64,000 nt of DNA from an uncultured Elusimicrobia bacterium (GCA_903917735.1 CAIXBR010000071.1:1-64000), one strand, 5' to 3'. Counted from the stretch's first letter, positions 8,292-17,581 are shown. The notes: a model not told the origin generated them from the letters alone. Made by a program: numbers and translations.

Positions 8292-10070
8292 ATGGCCATG
8301 AAATCCCCCTCTCCAATCAATACTAATATCCTCCGGCTGTCCCGTTTGATACCGCTATTTATTGCCCTATTGACCTTCGCCGTTTTTCTTCCCGCCCTAC
8401 GTAACGGGTTCGTAAACTGGGACGATGATAAAAATTTCTTAACCAATTATCTCTACCGGGGGCTGGGTTGGGAACAGCTTAAATGGATGTTTACCACTTT
8501 TCATACGGGTCCTTATCAGCCGTTAAGCTGGATAACCTTTGGGCTGGATTATATTATCTGGGGAATGAACCCGTTCGGCTACCACCTGACCAACGTCCTG
8601 CTGCATAGCGCTAATGCCGCAGTTTTCTATCTCCTGTGTCTTAAACTTTTGTCGAAGGGCGGGTCTTCCGGAGATTTGAAGGATAAAGCCAGCCTGTATC
8701 TTTCGGCTGGTTTCGCGGCGCTGTTCTTTTCAATCCATCCGCTCAGGGTGGAGTCAGTGGCATGGGCGACTGAGCGGCGGGATGTGCTGTCCGGATTGTT
8801 CTATATTTTAACGATCCTATTATATCTGACCCCACGTACGTCAGGCGGAGAGAGAGCTTCGTTCTCCAGGCGGTACGCGCTGCCGCTGACCGTTTTCCTC
8901 CTGGCGCTGCTTTCAAAGGCAATAGTCGTCACGCTGCCAGCAGCTTTGGTCATTCTGGACATTTTTTATCTTAAGCGTCTGCCGCCCGATCCGCGGCGCT
9001 GGTTAGCGCGGGAATATCAACAGATATGGCTGGAAAAAGCTCCTTACTTCGCGCTTTCTCTTTTTTTCGGCATAATCGGCTATTTTGGCCAGGCTGACGC
9101 CGGAGCTTTGATATCCATGCGAAAGGCAGGGCCGGATAAGCGCGCCGCCCAGGCGCTATTCTCGCTGGGATTGTATCTTTGGAAGACTCTGATCCCGTTA
9201 AAACTTGTCCCATTTTATAAATTTTCCGGAGCGCTTTCCGATTGGCAGCCGCTGCTGGGGGGAGCGGCGGCGCTGACAATAACGGCGGCGGTGGTTAAGG
9301 CGCTATGGCGTCTGCCGGCGCTCCTGGCTGTCTGGGCTTTTTATCTGATCACGCTTAGTCCGGTTTTGGGCATCGTGAAGTTCGGTGAGCAGGCCGCCGC
9401 CGACCGTTACACATATCTGCCATGCCTGGGTTTTGCCGTGTTGGCGGGATGGGCTTTATTGTTCGGGCTGCGGCAGCCCGGTCAGGTAATAAAAAAGGGC
9501 GTCGCTTTGTCGGCCTGCGTAATCGTATTTCTTTTCGGCCGGCTTAGCTGGACGCAGGCGAAAATCTGGCGGGACTCGGAAACTTTGTGGAAATACGCCA
9601 TTTCGCTTAATCCTGAAATTGAATTTATCCACACCAATCTCGCGGCGCTCTTCATCACGCAGAGTAGATTGGACGAAGCCGTTTTTCAATGCCGTGAGGT
9701 GTTGCGGATCAATCCTAAATATGAAAGCGCGTTTAATAATCTTGGAATGGCTCTTGCCAAACAAGGAAAAAACGAAGAGGCGATCAAGAGTTATCAGGAG
9801 GCTCTGCGGCTTAAGCCGGGCTATACCGAGGCTTTTAATAATCTTGGAAACGCCTTCGCCGCGCGGGGTGAACTGGCAGAGGCGGAGCGTAACTACCGTT
9901 CGGCGCTGCGGCTTAATCCAGGTTATGTCAACGCCCACAACGGCTTAGGAGCGGTTCTTGCCAGGCAGGGGAACCGTGATGAAGCCGTGAAGCATTTTCA
10001 GGAAGCTGTGCGTCTGAACCCAGAATTCACTCTGGCGCGTAAAAATCTGGCTCTGATTCAGAGCCGCTGA
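8292..10070 (+). CDS. TMTC-like membrane protein with TPR tail
   Basis: A 592-residue protein. Residues 15-420 form about ten membrane helices with the DUF1736/TMTC signatures FVNWDDDKNFL (acidic DDD in loop 1), HLTNVLLH and HPLRVESVAWATERRDVL. The last ~150 residues are four tetratricopeptide repeats (each with NLG.AL...G..EEA...Y..AL.L.P). Eukaryotic TMTC proteins are O-mannosyltransferases of the GT-C fold; bacterial relatives are common in deep-branching Gram-negatives, with unknown acceptors. The inferred role is extracytoplasmic glycosylation. A second ATG at 8298 is equally possible; neither has a clear Shine-Dalgarno. It converges with the gene at 10190. Confidence 0.75.
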   Translation: MAMKSPSPINTNILRLSRLIPLFIALLTFAVFLPALRNGFVNWDDDKNFLTNYLYRGLGWEQLKWMFTTFHTGPYQPLSWITFGLDYIIWGMNPFGYHLTNVLLHSANAAVFYLLCLKLLSKGGSSGDLKDKASLYLSAGFAALFFSIHPLRVESVAWATERRDVLSGLFYILTILLYLTPRTSGGERASFSRRYALPLTVFLLALLSKAIVVTLPAALVILDIFYLKRLPPDPRRWLAREYQQIWLEKAPYFALSLFFGIIGYFGQADAGALISMRKAGPDKRAAQALFSLGLYLWKTLIPLKLVPFYKFSGALSDWQPLLGGAAALTITAAVVKALWRLPALLAVWAFYLITLSPVLGIVKFGEQAAADRYTYLPCLGFAVLAGWALLFGLRQPGQVIKKGVALSACVIVFLFGRLSWTQAKIWRDSETLWKYAISLNPEIEFIHTNLAALFITQSRLDEAVFQCREVLRINPKYESAFNNLGMALAKQGKNEEAIKSYQEALRLKPGYTEAFNNLGNAFAARGELAEAERNYRSALRLNPGYVNAHNGLGAVLARQGNRDEAVKHFQEAVRLNPEFTLARKNLALIQSR

Positions 10071-10189
10071 AAAAGTCAGCGGATAATAAGCGGTTTTTCC
10101 GCCCACGGCTTGCCGGCGGTCAGGCAGATACGGCATTCGACAGTTCCGGATGGTGCCGAAACCGTTGGCCGCCGCGCCCCGGCCCCGGG

Positions 10190-12868
10190 CTATTGCGTCA
10201 GTTTTTTTATTTTATTCCACGCTAAACTTATTGCGCCCGCGTCCAGCGGCGAGTTGGAGATCTTAAGCTCTTTTATGTCCCCGAAGAAAAACCCGCGCTG
10301 GGTTTTAATACTTCCGAGGTAAAGCGGCTCTTCGCTGTTGACGTAGTTTGTCTGCGCGTCGGCTTCGCCTACGTACCGGCCGTTGGCGTATGCCTGTATC
10401 CTGCTGCCGTTGACGCTAATAGAAAGGTAATTCCACTTGCCGGGCACTACGGGGAGTAGTATCCCGCGCTTATTGAAGCTGAAAACATACCTGGAACTTA
10501 AAGCGCCGCTTTGCTGCAGCACGAACCCGCCCTGGTTGCTGGAATTGCACAGCAGGGTCTGCCAGTTGGTGACCTGCGGCAACGCGATCTCCGCGGGCCG
10601 GAAGACCAGCTCTATGGAGAATTGCCTCCCGAACACGGCCTTCCCTTTTCTCCCCAGCGCGTAGTCCAGCTTGTTGGCGAAATTCCTGTCGAACAGTTCG
10701 TGGACCAGGTCTTTGGCGTCAGTCTTCAAAATAAAAGCGCTGTCCTTGTTATCATGTTTCTTCAGGAAGAACATTATCTTGCCGCCGGCTTTCCCGGAAT
10801 CCTGCGGGTCATACAGCAGGGACAAGGCAGCGGGGATCTTGTTGTCGTAAAAGCCGAACTTATCCGATTCGAAAAATATCTTTGTTGTCCCGTTTTCAAT
10901 CATGAACGACAGGAGCCTGGAATAATCTGTTTTTAAAACCAGGTCCATAAGCCCCGGGTTGACGGCCGCGGCGGTCTTTGAAAGGCTGTAATACAGGGCC
11001 TGGTAGGAGATGCTAGTGAAGATCAGCACTTTCTCCTTCTCGGCGGTCAGATTTTTTATAAAAGCCGCGTTCGCAAGGATCTGCGCCCTCTCGGCTTTGT
11101 CGGCTTCCTTGTTGTTGGTTTCAAATACCAGTTCAGCCGTCCGTTTGTAATCGTAGACGGTCTGGAAAAAAGAAAATGATAAAAAGAAAACCGCGAGAGC
11201 GAACGGCAGAACCAGCGTCTTCCCGGTTTTAACGGACTTGCGCAGGTCGTCCGCGAAAATAGCGAGCAGCATGAAAGCCGGAAAATTAGAGGGGAACAGG
11301 TTCCAATTGTGGCTGCGGCCCTGGTAGTACGCGAACAAGCCGGTGCCGAGAACGGTAAGCAGGAAGACGGAAGCTGATCGCGGAGAGATCTTCCTGTCCA
11401 ATATATGCCGCAGCGAGTACAGCAGGCCGATAGCGTAGAGCAGGGCTATAAACATCCACGGGTGGTAAGTGCCGGGCATAGGCAGCATCCCGGAACCAAG
11501 GACGGAAGCGGCTTTCATGGTCGAAAACATCCCCGGCAGGTCAGGGAAACTGCCGTAGGCGGCACCTATCGCCAGAGAATAAACGGCGAAGACCGCGGCC
11601 AGGACCAGCAAAGCGTTAACTGTGTGGAAAAACACTTTCCGGGCGATGCTCCTTGGGTCCTGCCCGTCGAGCTCCAGGTAACAGTGAAAAGCCAGGAGGG
11701 ACAGGTAGGTCACCATGCCGAAATCAGGGTTCCACAGAACGCCGAGGGCGAACAGCGCGTAGAAAAGAAAATAAGCCTTCCGCGTCCTGTTCTGCAAATA
11801 ATAATCCGAGAGGAACAGCAGCAATGAGGGGAACAGCCAGCGTATCGGGCACATAGCGAAGTAGGGGTCAAAAGCTGTGCTGATATGCGGGTAAATAAAC
11901 GTGTTGAAAAGCAGCGTGGTGAAGCCGAATAAAAGAAGCGCTTTGCTCTCCAGCTTCTTTTTTAGGAACATGAAAAGAAGGACAAAACACAAAGAGCTGA
12001 GAAAAGCCATCAGCGCCGAAAAGCTCAGCACGCTCAAGCCGGATATTTTTAGGAACGGAACGACAAAATGGGGATAAAGCCCGTAAGTGTTGGTGAATCC
12101 GTCCACCAGCATCGGCAGGCCGTTATAGACCTGGACCACGGAATAATACACAGCATTGAAGTCGTATCTGTTCTCCTGGGTGTTAGGGAAGCTGAAGGCC
12201 GAGATAAAAAATACGGCGGCGGCCAGGGCGCCGCAGAAAAGATGAACGAAGACGTTTTTCGCTTTCTCCAGCGCGGCGCGCGTTTTGCCGGAGAACTCCG
12301 GGTCATAAAGAAAGCCGGACAGCACGGCCGGGAAGAGCAGGAAGAGAAAAAGATAAAAATGGCCGTAGATGAACGACGTAATGAAATAAAAATCCCCGTT
12401 CGTCTTTGCCGCCAGGTCGTGCGCGTTCTGGGCGTTCGCCGCAAAAGGATTAGCCGCGCCGAGCGCCCTGAAAACCATAAAAACGACAAGCCCGAGGCTT
12501 CCCGCAAGTACGGGAGGGTACAGCTTTTTTATCGCAGCTTCTTTGGCGCGGTCCGCGTATTTAACAGCCAGGTAGTAGGCCGCCGGCAGGGAAACAGTAA
12601 ATGTCAGCACGGCCGCTAAATATAATAATTTTTCTTTCGGCTCCGGTAAAAAGCCGGACTGCGGGACAGCCACGGTCTTCGCATAAGCCACTATCCCGCT
12701 GATATCCGGATTATAATAAGCGTTGATGAACCGGAAGATTATGTAATAAACAAGAAAAGAGAGAGATAAAGCAGCAACCCACCTGATATACTCAGTTTTG
12801 CAGGCAAAAGATGAAGGAGAAATTTCTTCTTTTATGCTTTTTTTCAGCCACGCGCCGAGTTTTGTCAT
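10190..12868 (-). CDS. Polytopic membrane protein with C-terminal LamG-like domain
   Basis: About 892 residues. The first ~550 contain twelve or more membrane helices with a GT-C-like layout. A soluble middle (550-700) follows. The last ~170 residues look like a LamG/concanavalin-type jelly roll (FSIELVFRP, GGFVLQQSG, YVFSFNK, WNYLSISVNGSRIQAYANG, YVGEAD, LYLGS, FFGDIKELKI). Such domains bind glycans. The fusion suggests a glycan-handling membrane enzyme. I chose the ATG at 12868, followed by MTKLGAWLKK; an in-frame GTG at 12901 would add 11 residues and lacks a ribosome site. A TATAAT-like stretch near 12945-12958 may be its promoter. Confidence 0.65.
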   Translation of the reverse strand: MTKLGAWLKKSIKEEISPSSFACKTEYIRWVAALSLSFLVYYIIFRFINAYYNPDISGIVAYAKTVAVPQSGFLPEPKEKLLYLAAVLTFTVSLPAAYYLAVKYADRAKEAAIKKLYPPVLAGSLGLVVFMVFRALGAANPFAANAQNAHDLAAKTNGDFYFITSFIYGHFYLFLFLLFPAVLSGFLYDPEFSGKTRAALEKAKNVFVHLFCGALAAAVFFISAFSFPNTQENRYDFNAVYYSVVQVYNGLPMLVDGFTNTYGLYPHFVVPFLKISGLSVLSFSALMAFLSSLCFVLLFMFLKKKLESKALLLFGFTTLLFNTFIYPHISTAFDPYFAMCPIRWLFPSLLLFLSDYYLQNRTRKAYFLFYALFALGVLWNPDFGMVTYLSLLAFHCYLELDGQDPRSIARKVFFHTVNALLVLAAVFAVYSLAIGAAYGSFPDLPGMFSTMKAASVLGSGMLPMPGTYHPWMFIALLYAIGLLYSLRHILDRKISPRSASVFLLTVLGTGLFAYYQGRSHNWNLFPSNFPAFMLLAIFADDLRKSVKTGKTLVLPFALAVFFLSFSFFQTVYDYKRTAELVFETNNKEADKAERAQILANAAFIKNLTAEKEKVLIFTSISYQALYYSLSKTAAAVNPGLMDLVLKTDYSRLLSFMIENGTTKIFFESDKFGFYDNKIPAALSLLYDPQDSGKAGGKIMFFLKKHDNKDSAFILKTDAKDLVHELFDRNFANKLDYALGRKGKAVFGRQFSIELVFRPAEIALPQVTNWQTLLCNSSNQGGFVLQQSGALSSRYVFSFNKRGILLPVVPGKWNYLSISVNGSRIQAYANGRYVGEADAQTNYVNSEEPLYLGSIKTQRGFFFGDIKELKISNSPLDAGAISLAWNKIKKLTQ

Positions 12869-13248
12869 TGAGCTTATGAGAATTTTACAGGAACGCCTCA
12901 CTTTCGGCCGTTTGAAGCGCTGGCGCCTTTTTCGCCGCTTTTCAGTATTATATTATATCGATAGCGGCTCCTTGTTCTGCAAATCTCCGGGTTTCCGGAA
13001 GTTCTAAAGAAGAAAAGCGCCGTAAACGACCATATGCTCCCTGCCGAAGCGGAAAACAAGATAAAGGCGATGTCGACCGCGGTATAAGCTGCGCGCTCCG
13101 GACGCCTGGCCTGTTTTAACAGACAGCCTTTCATCAACGCGCATGCGCCCCCCCCCTGCAATGGCGTTTCAAAGACTATTGATAGCCTAACAGACGAACC
13201 AGACACCGTAGTGTCGGTTCGTTTTTACGCTGCCCTGGTTTTTAAGTT
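12869..13248. other. Intergenic region with A/T promoter-like and hairpin repeat
   Basis: No supported gene. On the minus strand, ATATAATATAAT around 12946-12958 lies 80-90 nt ahead of the downstream ATG and could be a -10 element. A run of C and two G/C-rich segments fill the middle. The stretch ends with a dyad that is repeated at 36.8 kb (see 13181-13226). Confidence 0.4.
13181..13226. repeat. Hairpin repeat A, copy 1
   Basis: ACGAACC-(A)-GACAC / CGTA / GTGTC-GGTTCGT forms a 12-bp stem with one bulged base. It is followed on the plus strand by TTTTT, so it could act as a terminator in that direction. On the minus strand it continues TTCGTCTGTTAGGCTAT. The same hairpin plus TTCGTCTG-YTA-KGCTAT flank occurs at 36799-36840. 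Confidence 0.6.
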
Positions 13249-14847
13249 TTACAGCCAGCCGTGAAGGGCGGCGTCTATATGTTCCTCAAGGTTAGGGGTA
13301 TACTCGGTTATGCGCTTGCTGCTGAGGATGTCGGGATCAAAAAGATTTTTTTCAACGTACTGCGCCAGGCCGGAGTCGGTCACCATCAGGTTAAGCTCGT
13401 CGTTGATCACCAGGCTGCGGCTGTCCAGGTTGGAGGAACCGCAGGTAAGCCAGTAGCTGTCTATCACGGCCACCTTCTCGTGCGCCATGCGGCCCTGATA
13501 CTCGTAGATCTCCACGCCGGCCTTCAGCATATCCGGGTAATCTTCGCGCGAACCGCGCTGCACTATCTTCATATCGTTGTCTTCGGGCGTAATTATCTGA
13601 ACCTTCACGCCGCGCCGGGCGACAGCCGACAGCACCTTCACTATCTCCGGGTCCACGAAATAAGGATTGGCTATGCGTATGGACTTTTGGGCCGTGGAGA
13701 TAGCCCTCAGGTACATGGCCTTTATGTTCTGGTCCTGGCCGCCGCGGTGTGTCACCACGCGGGTTTCCACGCCGTTGGGAGCCTCTGAGAGCGCGGGGAA
13801 AAGGTCCTCGCCGTCGGCGAACTGGCCGCCGCTGGCGTACCATTTTTCCATGAAAGCCGTCTGCAGGGCGGCCACGGCCGGCCCCATCACCAGCGTCTGC
13901 TGGTCGTGCCAGTCATGCTGGTACAGTTTACCTACGTTCATGCCGCCAGTAAAGCCGGTATCGCCGTCTATAACCACAACCTTGCGGTGGTCGCGGTGGC
14001 CGCTGAGGAAATTGGATTTGTGCTGGCGGGCCTCCATGCCGTTGGCGTTAATGAAGGCCAGGATCTTCTGTACTTCCTGGTCTTTATCCACCTCGGAGCC
14101 GTACTGGTCCACCACAACGCGGACTTTGACGCCTTCTTTAGCCTTGGCCGCGAGTATTTTTGCCAGGCCCCAGCCGTACTCGTCTCCCTGAAGCTGGTAA
14201 ATTTCTATGTGAATGGATTTTTTAGCGCTCCTGATGGCCGCGCCTGCCGGCGCCATTACGCCTTTTCCGTCTATCATGAACTCCACAAGATTCTTGCCGG
14301 AACTGCGGGTGGCGTCCACCGTGTCCACGTAGCGGGCAAGCCCCGCCCAGTCGCCGGGGACCGTTGCGGCAAGATGCCGGGCCGCCATCTTCTTTATATC
14401 CGGGGAATAAGACACCGAGTTGAAAAGCCGGGTCTGGTCCGTGTTATAGAACATCCTGTCGAAAACGCCGTCGTCCTGGGCCGAACCCAGCAGACGAAAT
14501 ATGGCTTTTTCTGTCTGTTCCTGCTGGTAATCCTGGCTGTCCTGGCTGTTCTGATTAGGGTGGGAATACTTGACAAGCGTGTTGAGCATCTCCAGTTTCT
14601 GGTCGTTGGAGGAAGCGTACATCTGGGAGTCGTTCAGGGCAAGGACAGCGCTCAGGTCCCGGGTATTCACCTTCGGGGCTTCTACCGGAGCCGCGGCCGG
14701 CACGGGGGCGGGAACGGCGGTCTTGCCGGTATTCAGCAGCAACTGGTAGGCGTCCTGGCCGGCGGAGGACATACCCGGGACAGTTAACGGAACCAAAATT
14801 TGTAAAAGTACTGCGGTAACGGTTTTAAATCCGGAGGTATTTGCCAT
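13249..14847 (-). CDS. Exported phospholipase D family protein (cardiolipin synthase-like)
   Basis: 532 residues. Residues 1-30 form a signal peptide (MANTSGFKTVTAVLLQILV...). Two PLD/HKD catalytic motifs are visible: HRDHRKVVVIDGDTGFTGG near residue 284 and HEKVAVIDSYWLTCGSSN near 457, each with the His, Lys and following Asp/Asn. The region between carries Lys-rich helices typical of cardiolipin synthases and secreted PLDs. It probably acts in the periplasm or outside on phospholipids, or as a nuclease-like PLD; substrate not determined. The ATG at 14847 fits the signal peptide better than longer upstream extensions. It is directly preceded by TATATAGGT and has no standard ribosome site. 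Confidence 0.8.
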   Translation of the reverse strand: MANTSGFKTVTAVLLQILVPLTVPGMSSAGQDAYQLLLNTGKTAVPAPVPAAAPVEAPKVNTRDLSAVLALNDSQMYASSNDQKLEMLNTLVKYSHPNQNSQDSQDYQQEQTEKAIFRLLGSAQDDGVFDRMFYNTDQTRLFNSVSYSPDIKKMAARHLAATVPGDWAGLARYVDTVDATRSSGKNLVEFMIDGKGVMAPAGAAIRSAKKSIHIEIYQLQGDEYGWGLAKILAAKAKEGVKVRVVVDQYGSEVDKDQEVQKILAFINANGMEARQHKSNFLSGHRDHRKVVVIDGDTGFTGGMNVGKLYQHDWHDQQTLVMGPAVAALQTAFMEKWYASGGQFADGEDLFPALSEAPNGVETRVVTHRGGQDQNIKAMYLRAISTAQKSIRIANPYFVDPEIVKVLSAVARRGVKVQIITPEDNDMKIVQRGSREDYPDMLKAGVEIYEYQGRMAHEKVAVIDSYWLTCGSSNLDSRSLVINDELNLMVTDSGLAQYVEKNLFDPDILSSKRITEYTPNLEEHIDAALHGWL

Positions 14848-14892
14848 ACCTATATAATATCTTTGAACGCAGGAATGCCGATAGCGGCTAAA

Positions 14893-14935
14893 GGCCCAGG
14901 CCGGGTCAGGCATTTGAACCAGTCCGGCCTGGGCC
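14893..14935. repeat. 12-bp perfect inverted repeat
   Basis: GGCCCAGGCCGG (14893-14904) pairs perfectly with CCGGCCTGGGCC (14924-14935) across a 19-nt loop. It lies between the deiminase terminator and the PLD start, about 45 nt upstream of that ATG. It has no U-tract, so it could be an operator, a leader structure or a second part of the terminator region. Confidence 0.5.
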
Positions 14936-14944
14936 CTAAAGCCC

Positions 14945-14983
14945 AAAAAAATGAAAACCGCCGGGGCTGCGGGCGGTTTTCAT
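14945..14983 (-). terminator. Terminator of the deiminase gene
   Basis: A 12-bp perfect stem (ATGAAAACCGCC / GGCGGTTTTCAT) followed on the minus strand by six U residues, starting 20 nt after the stop of the deiminase gene. Confidence 0.85.
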
Positions 14984-15002
14984 TAGTAAACCTTAAGTTC
15001 GC

Positions 15003-16229
15003 TTACAGGCTGTTCAGCAGCTGCTGCAGAGGCGTGGAACTGCCGCTGTCGCGCAGCGGGGTGACGGAATCCGTAACGTTCACGTCCCTGAACTCGGGGG
15101 TGGGCGTGAAAGCCTCTTCGGCCTTGAAGTCTTTGCCGGGCAGGGCCGGGATGTTCTGGGTGGTGCAGTGTATGGAGCCGCCGGCGGTTATGCTGTCGTC
15201 GGAGATCACCGGCACCACGGTCACTCCGGGCATACCGGCCTCATAGGCTGCCTTTGCGGCGGCCCCTTCGGTATCATGGCCCGAGTAAGAGGGAATTATG
15301 GCGACATTGTTGACCAGCAGCGAGTTGGTATAGGTATACCAGGTGCCGCTGTCCTGCCAGCCTTTAACCTGTATCACCTTGTAAGGAGAGCCGTCGGGCG
15401 CCTGGCGGCCCTGGAAGAAGGCTATGGCCTTTTCGGCGTTGCTCTTGAAGGGTTCCTGGTCGCACACCGAGATGAGCACGGTGTGGTCGTTCAGCAGCTT
15501 CATGAACATGTCGATGTGGCCGGTGCCGTCGGTGGGCTCGTTGGGATAGCCGGCGTACTCGAAGGTGTAGATGTTCTTCACGCTGAAGTAGGTCTTCAGC
15601 AGGGCGTCCACCTGGGCCGGGGTTTTGTCGGAGTTCCAGATGTAAAGGCGCTTGGTGGTGAACAGGTCGCCCTTGGAGTCCACCATCAGGTTGCCGCCGT
15701 CCATGATTATCGGCATGGCGAACACGTCTATCTTCTTGGCCTTGCCCAGGTTGGCGGGCAGGGCGTCGTCGTTGCGGCGCTGCTGGTAATGGCGGTAAGT
15801 GGTGTCCACTATGCCGGGCTTCTGGCCGGCCGTCAGGCCGAAGGGACCGTAATCACGCATCCAGACAGAGTCGATCTGAATATTCAGGCGGCTGTAGCTT
15901 GAAGCGGGCACACCGGGGATGGAGGCGGGGGCGGCAACGCCCCAGAGCTGCGCGTGGCCGGGGCCGGTGGCGGCTTTGCCTATGGCGGTAAGCATGTCCG
16001 TGTAGCCGGCCCAGCCTATCACCACAGCGGCGACAGGTTCGTATTCCGCCGTCAGGCGGAACCCCGAGGGAGGCGCGGCTCTGGTCGCCATTACCGGCGG
16101 CTTGCCGTCGGCCTTTTCGCGGGTAGAGTCTATCCAGTTGGGAAGAGGTTTGCTTAGGTCGAGGGCGTAAGCCCCGGAGAACATCAGGCTGAACAGCGGC
16201 AACAGGAGCAGTCCAATAATTTTTTTCAT
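15003..16229 (-). CDS. Exported agmatine/peptidylarginine deiminase family protein
   Basis: 408 residues with a signal peptide (MKKIIGLLLLPLFSLMFSGAYA). It has the PAD_porph/agmatine deiminase fold: SVWMRDYGPFG near residue 125, GTGHIDMFMK near 238, and the nucleophile motif GGSIHCTTQNIP with Cys near 354. The catalytic Asp, His and Cys are all present. Family members hydrolyse the guanidinium of agmatine or of peptide arginine, giving ammonia plus carbamoylputrescine or citrulline. The signal peptide favours an extracytoplasmic peptidyl-arginine or scavenging role over the cytoplasmic agmatine pathway. AAGGCAGGATTC precedes the ATG. It has its own terminator. Confidence 0.85.
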   Translation of the reverse strand: MKKIIGLLLLPLFSLMFSGAYALDLSKPLPNWIDSTREKADGKPPVMATRAAPPSGFRLTAEYEPVAAVVIGWAGYTDMLTAIGKAATGPGHAQLWGVAAPASIPGVPASSYSRLNIQIDSVWMRDYGPFGLTAGQKPGIVDTTYRHYQQRRNDDALPANLGKAKKIDVFAMPIIMDGGNLMVDSKGDLFTTKRLYIWNSDKTPAQVDALLKTYFSVKNIYTFEYAGYPNEPTDGTGHIDMFMKLLNDHTVLISVCDQEPFKSNAEKAIAFFQGRQAPDGSPYKVIQVKGWQDSGTWYTYTNSLLVNNVAIIPSYSGHDTEGAAAKAAYEAGMPGVTVVPVISDDSITAGGSIHCTTQNIPALPGKDFKAEEAFTPTPEFRDVNVTDSVTPLRDSGSSTPLQQLLNSL

Positions 16230-16353
16230 GAATCCTGCCTTATATTAATGTATTTAAGACAAAACCAAGCTTACCTATATAGATTACCCATTAGTTAGGT
16301 TTCCCGCATGAGCCTTTAGGGGAAACCGCATGTAGGTCTTTGGACCTATATAA
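16230..16353 (-). promoter_or_regulatory. Structured leader/promoter region of the deiminase gene
   Basis: On the minus strand, TATATAGGT occurs twice, flanking two small hairpins: AGGTC/GACCT, and GGTTTCCC/GGGAAACC with a 14-nt loop. The block ends about 35-45 nt before the ATG. A structured 5' leader or operator is possible. It does not match any riboswitch consensus I can recall. Confidence 0.3.
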
Positions 16354-16384
16354 ATAAGAGGACCGCCTTAAGCAGTCCTCTTAT
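16350..16384 (-). terminator. Terminator after the bactofilin-like gene
   Basis: A 10-bp perfect stem (ATAAGAGGAC / GTCCTCTTAT), 24 nt after the stop codon, followed on the minus strand by an A/T-rich tract. Confidence 0.65.
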
Positions 16385-16407
16385 CTTGCTTCCAGTTAGT
16401 ATAGCTC

Positions 16408-17559
16408 TTACTGCGCCGGGGGCGGGATAACCGGAGCCAGGGGGGCGGGGACGGGAGCGGGAGTGAACGGGCGGGTGCCCATTTTCGTCATCCAGATCGC
16501 ACCCAGCCCGGTCATCGTACCGAAAGCCAGCAGCATTACCCCTATCAGAGAAAGCAGGCCGCCTATCAGCGGAATAAGCTTTCCGAAGAAGAGCAGACCG
16601 GCCATTACGGCATAGCCAGCCGCCACTTTACCGGGCAGCCCCACGGGGCCGGCTTTCTTTATGCCCTCGAAGAATCTGGCCTGCAGCACTACGCTGAAGG
16701 CGCTTAGCCCCAGCACACCGGCCACCGCAAACAGCATAAGGGCGAAAGGCACCAGTGGTATGCCCAGTATAGAGACCACCATCATAAGGAGGGCCGGGAA
16801 AAAGCCCACCAGCGCTATGGCGCCTATGCCGCAGGCGCGCCACATATCGCCGGAGATGGCCGCGGCGGAGTTTTCCACGTTCTTGGGGAAGAAGACGGCC
16901 GGCAGCAGCAGCAGCACTATGCCGGTAGCCAGCATGGAGAACAGTATCAGCAGGCCTATACCTACCAGCCCGCCTATAAGCCACGGGCTATGGCCGCCAT
17001 CCTCGCTTACATCTCCTGAACGCCAGTTGTAGCGCCCGGTATACCGCACCGTCCTCAGCGCCTGCGCCAGCGTGCTTTTAAGCGCGTCGCCGCTGAAGCT
17101 GTTTACGGAACCCTTGTGTTTGGAATTAGCGCCTTTTTCCACGCTGCCACCCAGGGCGGAAATATTCCCGTCCACCTGGCCGGTGCCTGAAAGGGTGACC
17201 TTGCCGCCTACCGCCGAGAGATTCCCGGTTACCTTGCCGCTTACGTCCACGGGGCCGCCTATGCTGGAAACATCTCCGTCCACAAGGCCGGGGATGTAAA
17301 CAGGGCCGCCCATAGAAACAAGGTCTCCCGTAAGCTCGCCGTTAACGGTAACCGAGCCGCCGCCTACCGCGGTGGCGTTCCCCTCCAGCTTGCCGTCCAC
17401 GGTGAGTGACTTATCGGTGGCTACGTCGCCGCTTAAAGTCTCCCCTTTGGCCACAACCACGTCCTCATGCCGCACCTCGGGCCGGCGGGCGTAGGCCCCC
17501 TGGCTTAAGGCCAGCACGGCCACCATGGCCGTCAGCGCGTATTTGGTTATATTCTTCAT
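16408..17559 (-). CDS. Bactofilin-like repeat protein with transmembrane domain
   Basis: 383 residues. A signal peptide (MKNITKYALTAMVAVLALSQGAYA) leads to about 120 residues of right-handed beta-helix repeats with GG.V.V.G...G.....G periodicity, as in the polymer-forming bactofilin family. A spacer follows, then five to six membrane helices (about 205-365) and a Pro-rich tail. Unlike cytoskeletal bactofilins, the repeat domain is exported. I chose the ATG at 17559 because GGAGGAGATT lies just ahead of it. It is the third gene of the operon sigma factor - membrane protein - this gene, and is a likely envelope-stress target. Precise role unknown. Confidence 0.75.
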   Translation of the reverse strand: MKNITKYALTAMVAVLALSQGAYARRPEVRHEDVVVAKGETLSGDVATDKSLTVDGKLEGNATAVGGGSVTVNGELTGDLVSMGGPVYIPGLVDGDVSSIGGPVDVSGKVTGNLSAVGGKVTLSGTGQVDGNISALGGSVEKGANSKHKGSVNSFSGDALKSTLAQALRTVRYTGRYNWRSGDVSEDGGHSPWLIGGLVGIGLLILFSMLATGIVLLLLPAVFFPKNVENSAAAISGDMWRACGIGAIALVGFFPALLMMVVSILGIPLVPFALMLFAVAGVLGLSAFSVVLQARFFEGIKKAGPVGLPGKVAAGYAVMAGLLFFGKLIPLIGGLLSLIGVMLLAFGTMTGLGAIWMTKMGTRPFTPAPVPAPLAPVIPPPAQ

Positions 17560-17581
17560 ATTAATCTCCTCCATCATACTC

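Noticed and set aside
12898-13206. 102-codon ORF upstream of the LamG-tailed protein gene
   Set aside because: It crosses the promoter-like A/T region and hairpin repeat, has no ribosome site and no recognisable domain.
16230-16353. Known riboswitch ahead of the deiminase gene
   Set aside because: Two small hairpins are present, but no conserved core of a known riboswitch class could be recognised.
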